63,289 bases of DNA from Dinochytrium kinnereticum (Eukaryota; Chytridiomycota; Chytridiomycetes; Chytridiales; Chytridiaceae): the NCBI GenBank assembly GCA_027604005.1, contig JADGJT010000105.1, forward strand, positions 1 to 63,289, written 5' to 3'. Below the pieces are notes generated by a model. It did not search any database. It was not told where the DNA came from and was given only the letters and a program-made list of their open reading frames with translations. Numbering within the stretch: the stretch's first letter is position 1; each line of letters opens with the position of its first letter. Made by a program: the position numbers and the translations under genes. Shown here one piece after another: positions 57,317-63,289 of the stretch.

Positions 57317-60300
57317 ATGGGCAACAGAGTGTCCCAACAAGGCTTTGAGCGGGCCGTCTTCCTGCCGCCATCAAACGCTGGAGATCTCCCATCCGCCGTG
57401 GGTCCAAGGGTAGTCACGCTCCTCAGGAAGGTTCTGTCTGATGTGAATGTGGTGGATTTGTCGGCATCAACAAGCTCCGCCGCAGAGGCCATCAGACCTC
57501 ATGAGAACGACAACAGGACGCTCATCCTGTCCATTGGCAGGAACGGATGCACGGAGACAGTAATTGAGCCAGAGGAGGTTGAAAAGCTTGGGTCCGAGGG
57601 CTTCATCGTGCGCTCAAAGGTTTTGGGATCCAAGAAAGGTGGAGGAGCCATTTTGGTGGCCGTTGATGGGAACCAGTGGATTGATGAGCCGAAGCCAAAG
57701 ACGGATCTGAAACCACGCGAATGGATCCACGGGAACAGAGGTTTAGCATATGGAGTTTATGGTGTGTGAAATTCCTCCTGCGCCGTCCATCCTTAAACTG
57801 TCTTGTCTTTGTTTGTGTACTTATGCTAACGTGCTCATCTCTCAGCGGCACTGGAGGAGCTCGGCTTCGCATTTTTGCATCCATTTGCGCCTTCAATTCC
57901 ACCTGCGGGTTTGCTCTACGCAAATACGAGCGCTCCCCTCAACATTTTGGAGGCCCCACGTTGGACCCAGTTCCGCGCTATCCATTACCACACCCAGCAC
58001 CCGCTGGAGTTAACGCCCTTCCTTCAAGGATGGGGAGACACAGGGCCCACGGATGAGAAAGGGTGGGAGTCCCATTTTTCTGAATGGGAACTCTGCTGCG
58101 AATGGCTCCTCGCGAACCGTCAGAATGGATTCGAGTGGGCCATGCTAGAATCTGATCGTTGGAATTCAGGAAAGTTCTCCAGATGTGAGGAACGTATTCA
58201 GCGCCTAAAGAGAATAGTTGATGCCGGACACGCTTACGGACTGATGATTGGGGTTGACGTGCCTATCGCGTTTGCGCAGCAGCATTCTTTCAGGTTGCTT
58301 AAGAATGGGAAAACCTCCATGAAGAATCTTCCTCGAGAGAAAGAGGAGATCAAGGCCTCATTGGACTGGATTATGAAAGCTGGATTTGATTTCCTTGGAA
58401 CCGAGGTTGAGGTACTTCACAAATGACTTCACTAATGGAAAGTAAGAATGGAACCTCAGAATTCACACATGTCCCTCCTCAGCATATGCTTGAATGGATG
58501 AACTGCTCTGCAGACTATGCGGCGCAAAAGTACAATGTTCCCATGCATATCAAGATACATTGCTCAACAGGACAGGTTGCTAAGGGATTTGTGGATGAGA
58601 GGACTGGTGACGACATCAACTACAACATGCTTCCATACTACGCCTCGAATAATCTGGGTGTCCTCCCTCACACGGTCGAAACCTACGGACTTGATGATCG
58701 TGAGTCGAAGTCGAAGTTATATATGTTTATTTTTTTTGTTGTTATGAGACTAACTTTAGCTTGCTCTGAATAGCCGCTCCTACCTATGGCAACACCGACT
58801 TTGGATACATGCGTGAGTACATAAAATGGGAGCTCAGAAACGGCAACCGCTCAGTCGTCTTTTACCCAGAGACCGCATACTGGGTCAGGTATACTTGAAA
58901 GCAGTTGATACCTGCCACTAAAATGAAACTATTGATATAAAGCTTCGACATTGACCTCCCACTTTTCCTTCCCCTGTATGCCGAACGCCGAGTACATGAT
59001 CTTCGTCTGATAGCCTCAGATGAAGACGCCGAACCCACCCACGGAAGGATGGACGGACAGCTAATCTTCTCTTCAGGCTGGGAGTGGGGCTACTGGATGA
59101 ATGATGTTGTTGCGGCTCGCGCTGCATGGGATCCAAAGACTTCAGCTCCTTCTCCTCGAGAAGCGTTTGTTTTATCTCTCTGGCCAATTGTTCGACATTT
59201 AGGCTCAGGGCTTAGGGAGCAGGCTGAGTCGCTATTGGCGGATTGGGCCATTGCACAAAAGGACTTGCTTATTCTTGGGAAAACATCCCCTGATGCTGAT
59301 GCACCCACTAAAATTCAGCAGAGGAACGGTCATGGGTACTTGGAAGGGTGGGGTGAGTATCGGTGATTTATCTTCACCCCAAATTCTAATGCCGTCCATA
59401 CTCAAAACAGATACCTGGGATGACGTCTCAAAGCTTCTTGGAAAGCTAACACAACCCGACCGTATGGGCCTCATAGAGTTTAAACAAGGAGAGACGTGGC
59501 GAAGCTGGTTTGCGAGAATGCGGGGGAAGCAGATCCCGAAAGCCATTGACTATGAGAAGGAGGTTGCGCCTTTGCTCCTTGCAATGGATGAAACGTTTAG
59601 GGGCTTGGCCGACCGTACTGAGGCGCTCGCGGGAAAGGTTCCCGAGTACTTGAGAGATGTTTGGGACGATATTGCTGATTCGGGTATGGAGTCGATGCTT
59701 GACGTTAAAGTTCTTTCCCTTTTTCCTTGCTCACGAATGTGTCTTTATTTAACATCTAGCGAGGATAACTGCTCTTCGTGCAAGGCATGTTCGCCTCCTT
59801 TACGAATACGTTTTTTCGACTAAGGATGTCCCAGCTGGTGTCAAAGGTGCTGAGGTCGGAGATATCGAGAAGGCTAGGGCAGCGGTTGCAGTTGTGCGAG
59901 CTGCCCACGTCGTCGTGGCTCGCCGCGAGCTGAAATAGTGAGTTTCACACCTAAAGCCTTTCGTTTTTTATCCCCCCCCCTCCTCGCAACCTTTTTAACA
60001 TATTATTCCCAAACCTAGTCGCGTCCCAGCGAGCCGAATCGCTAGCTGGACAAACCTAAACACCACAAATCCCACCGCTTGTAAGTGAAACCACTTTCTT
60101 TCACTTCCTGGCCTTTTTAACAACCCTATAAAACCATTAGACCCCTTTACCTACCTCTGGACCGTCCACTCCCTCCACTTGTGGTGGCGTGATACCGCCC
60201 AGGCCCTCATCCCCGACTTCTCCGTGACTCGCCTGTCTTTCTGCAACATCATTGACCCAGTTGAGGTCGGGCTTGGGGATGGTAGGATGCTTCACACTGC

Positions 60301-60412
60301 TGAGTCGATTGCGAGAATTTTGAAAAAGGTGGGGTTTGCAAAGGATTACTTTGCCTTGTCTGAGAAGGAACCTCATTATCCTATGGATATTCCTCACTGG
60401 AAGGAGCCTTGA
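57317..60412 (+). CDS. Large conserved-looking protein, possible glycosidase-like fold, family not recognised
   Basis: Nine exons (57317–57761, 57846–58405, 58447–58699, 58774–58888, 58943–59352, 59411–59683, 59760–59937, 60019–60080, 60141–60412) join in phase to about 855 residues. An N-terminal ~150-residue alpha/beta part ends in GNRGLAYGVYAALEELGFAF, which resembles the small domain that precedes the TIM barrel in GH20/GH67-type glycosidases (substrate-side YG.Y.LLE.LG motif). A barrel-like middle follows (LMIGVDVPIAFA, WIMKAGFDFLGTE, GTSEFTHVPPQHMLEW, MHIKIHCS), then VVFYPETAYWVSFDIDLPLF and LIFSSGWEWGYWMNDV, which read like strongly conserved active-site loops. The C-terminal third is helical. 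No signal peptide, so probably intracellular. Catalysis is inference; I cannot name a family. Confidence 0.8.
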
Positions 60413-60641
60413 ATGCCTGCTGATGTTGTTTTTTTTTATGTGGGTTCTCTGGTGTAACTCCGAGATACTGTTACGCCTCATCATGTATTTTCATAATCTG
60501 TGGTCTCCGTTTGCATGTTTATTTATGTCATTATCCGATATCAATTGGCTAAAATGCCTTTGATGATAATAAAATTGAGAGCTCACTCCTCATGTAAACC
60601 GAGTCACCGGAGAACACTGTTCTCAGAGCAGCAGAATGCAT

Positions 60642-63289
60642 TCAGTCCACCCTCAACACACCAGGAACAGGCACATCAACAGTCGCAGTCAAAACGATAG
60701 GCGAATCACAAAACTTTATGCTCTTCATTGACTCCCTCCCATCGCTCAAGTAAACCTTGATAGCCCCGGCAGAGTTACCGTCCAACGTCACGACCCTTGT
60801 GAGTCGTTTTACTTCACGGTTGGGTGAGATGATGACGAGCTGTTTTCAAAATACCATGGTTAGATTTAAAGGAGATGTATGGGTGGAAGGCTTACCAAGA
60901 TGACTGGGTGATCGATTTGGTGAATTGCTGGGTCGCCTAGGACCGTCGCTACGAGGTTGAAGATTGGCTTCGTCCCCACGTTACGGCAGGTAAGAATGAG
61001 ATGATATTCGGGGCCAAGGCCAATCAACTGTGAGAAGTGGTCAAACCAAAAAAATAAAATAAAATAAAAGCCGGGTGAGATGTAAAGACAAAAGACTCAA
61101 CGATGTTTTTATCAGTAAACAAAATGAATCACAAAAGATAATCACCTCAAGCTCCAACTGAACGGGTATATCTTCCAGCACAGGTAGACTCGTCTCAGAA
61201 TTCTTTCTCGCAAGTCTATCAAAAGCAGTGTCCGCAAACCCCCTCAATCTCGCAATATCTCTCTCAAAATCTTTATAAATCTCTATTCAATACCGTTAGG
61301 CGTCCTTCCCGTCTCAACATCAGAATGAAAATTCAAACCTCCAGGTTTTTGCCTCTCCCGATTCATCTGCTCGACAAACAACCTTGTCTTCCTGGGAACG
61401 GGTATAGGAACCTCCTGCTCTCTAGGCGGTCCCGTAACACTTCCAACCATCTCCTCCAAATTAGCCTGCCTCTTCAAGATCTTAACAGTCAAAGCCCCAT
61501 CCTTCTGAACCATGACGAGCGCCCCGCTCTCTCTACCAAACACTCCAAACCGAATGCCAACGGCAGGTTGCTGAAGGAAGGGGTTTAGACTTCTTTTTTT
61601 TTTTTTTTGTCTCCCGTCATATGAACTTTTGATGAAAACTCACGTTGAGGTAAACGGCTGTCACAAAGTTTCGGTCAGAGTAGAGTCTGACCTCTCCGTT
61701 CATAAGGGCGACGACGTAGCCGTTGAGTGACTTTTCTGGGTATTTGGCGTCGCAGAGGGCGACTATTGGGGCAGGCATTGCGCGAACAAAGAGGAGACGG
61801 CCCTATTTTGGATTTGGAATCAGCATTAATTGGTGGAAGGGGAGGGGGGTTGGTTGCTTCATCTGATAGGGGTTGAGATGAGGGAGAAACAAACCTTTAA
61901 ATGATAGGAGTAGACGGAATGATTCATACAAGCCACGACGATACTTTTTTCGAATAGGATGAGACCGCAAGCAGGTACTTGGACTTGAATGATCCTATAG
62001 CAGATATCGCTAAAAAAAAAAAGAAAGAGAAACAAAGTAAGGCTGACTGACTATTTATGAAACCAAAGAGAAAAAACAAAACACGTACGGCGCAACCATA
62101 TACACATGATTGTCACGACAGGCAGCAGCGATGCGATACCCTCCATCCTCATAGCAACCCCACGTCGATAAGAACACCACAGGGCTTGACAGTTGAAACT
62201 GTGAGTGAGTTAAGAGAAGGGTTTAATGGGTTGACAAAAGTGGATGTTTGAAACCTTTTCAATAATAGAGTAATTGGGTGGACTGATGATGTAGACCACT
62301 CGTTCCTCAGATCCTATCACAAGGCATCCAATGGGATTGGTGGGGTTATTGCTGCGAGGTAGAGTGGTCATGCAGGTGATTACAGGCTTTATAAAGGAGA
62401 GTGTAATGTTAAATAGAGTAGAATGCTTAAAAACAAATAAACGTAAAAGCGACATCCCCTCCCCCCACCACCCCAAAAAAAACCCCAAACTTTCAACCCC
62501 CCCTCCTCCACACGTTCATACCTCAACAACAAGCGGAAACCCCACACTTCTCCTCACAAACCCCTCCCTCTCCTCCCCACCCACAACCAAAAACCTGCGA
62601 CTCCGTTCCGTCAAAAACACATTCGCAAGCTCCCTCAAATGCGTCAACCGAAAGAACGCCGATTCAATCACAACAGGATCCATCCCATCTCCTTCCAGAA
62701 CCCCACCAGCAGCTTCGGCAAGGTTGGACCAAACCTCCGCCTCCATTGGATCGGGGGAGACAGCAGGGAGGCTGAACTTGTAGAAGGGTTGCCGGTTACG
62801 GTACATGTAGATGGACGGACCGGAGGCAAGAGCGAGCATAGGGATTAAGGGGGAGGAGGCGTCGGGGTAGAAGAAGGTGAGGGAGGTAGGGGGAGAGGGG
62901 ACGATGGATTCGCTGACGACACGGTTGCCTGTGCGGAAGAGACATAAGATGCAAGAACGACGCTTCAATCCTTTTAAAAAAAAAAAAAAAAAAAAAGAAG
63001 CGAACCTCTGAAACATCTGAGCCTTGTCTTGAACTCCAACCAAAACATCTCATCGCTCCCCATCCCCCCGGTCCCAGCTGCCGACGACTTAGCCCCCCCC
63101 CTCACATTCCTCAAAAGCCATCCAGGCGTCTCCCCAACATCCGCAACAACCAATTCATGCTCCCCCGTTCCATCAACAGGCATCAATGCCATGCAATGAG
63201 GAAAGGTGTGAATCCCTGCAAGAGGCGCATGAAGGCTGTCCAGCCAGTAGGAGGCGTGACGTGCGCGGGTTTGCTCGGCGTCTGAGGCT
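60642..63289 (-). CDS. BBS1: BBS1, BBSome subunit, 5' end outside window
   Basis: Ten exons inside the window (63006–63289, 62522–62928, 62255–62386, 62089–62198, 61895–62009, 61644–61802, 61339–61570, 61146–61282, 60896–61027, 60642–60839), in phase, give about 634 residues; only the first few are missing at the right edge. The match to animal BBS1 runs along the whole protein: YWLDSLHAPLAGIHTFPHC at the start of the beta-propeller, MLALASGPSIYMYRNRQPF, FYKFSLPAVSPDPMEAEVW, CLVIGSEERVVYII, RIAAACRDNHVYM, LTVKILKRQANLEEM, VPRKTRLFVEQMNRERQ, and the C-terminal domain ending near VDVPVPG. BBS1 is a core BBSome subunit that binds Arl6/BBS3 and moves membrane cargo in cilia. An apparent stop at about 61285 is removed by a 56-nt intron with a CTAAC branch site. 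Confidence 0.94.

Noticed and set aside
61270..61300. Apparent frameshift and stop in BBS1
   Set aside because: A GTTTGA…GAATAG intron (61283–61338) with a CTAAC branch site restores the conserved frame.
1..63289. CRISPR arrays, tRNA, rRNA or intact transposons
   Set aside because: None seen on reading; simple repeats present are microsatellites or coding repeats.

Overview
The window is nuclear DNA of a fungus, most likely a zoosporic (flagellated, chytrid-like) one. Genes are split by many short GT–AG introns, mostly 40–110 nt. Families include fungal or mainly fungal types (KHA1-type antiporter, sterol-glucosyltransferase-type UGT, VAC14, glyoxal oxidase, F-box/LRR proteins). The right edge carries BBS1, a subunit of the ciliary BBSome, which non-flagellated fungi have lost. 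Intergenic DNA is rich in poly(A)/poly(T) and simple repeats. I found no rRNA, tRNA, CRISPR array or intact transposon. Splice models were built by hand from GT/AG sites, reading-phase continuity and family motifs; they are predictions.

Layout. 1–9.6 kb, all plus strand: 3' part of an endopolyphosphatase-like phosphoesterase, the mitochondrial ATPase AFG1, and a KHA1-like K+/H+ antiporter. 10.2–13.1 kb, minus: an apparently decayed gene resembling the ATPase/TPR part of soluble adenylyl cyclases. 13.6–16.6 kb, plus: a secreted copper amine oxidase. 17.0–29.6 kb, all minus: isoaspartyl peptidase/asparaginase, a three-part UDP-glycosyltransferase, an F-box/LRR protein, a 7TM–RGS protein and a glyoxal-oxidase-type copper radical oxidase. 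30.7–33.2 kb, plus: a proline-rich single-pass membrane protein. 33.9–41.6 kb, minus: a small membrane protein, an ABCG half-transporter and VAC14. 41.9–45.3 kb, plus: an unknown membrane-anchored protein and a second F-box/LRR protein. 46.4–48.4 kb, minus: a 14-TM-type MFS transporter. 49.1–55.7 kb, plus: a two-domain chromate-type transporter, a monoglyceride-lipase-like hydrolase with a long tandem-repeat tail, and mitochondrial acyl carrier protein. 55.8–57.3 kb, minus: a helical-repeat protein (possibly SAAL1-like). 57.3–60.4 kb, plus: an 855-residue protein of no family I can name. 60.6 kb to the end, minus: BBS1, cut by the window edge.

This is an ordinary eukaryotic neighbourhood, not an operon. 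Functional links are thematic: membrane transport (KHA1, ABCG, MFS, chromate transporter), lipid and endolysosome biology (UGT, VAC14, lipase), H2O2-producing copper oxidases (amine and glyoxal oxidase) and signalling (7TM–RGS, cyclase remnant). The least explained items are the UGT with an unusual N-terminal domain and an amphipathic repeat tail, the 855-residue protein, the cyclase-like remnant, and the hydrolase repeat tail.
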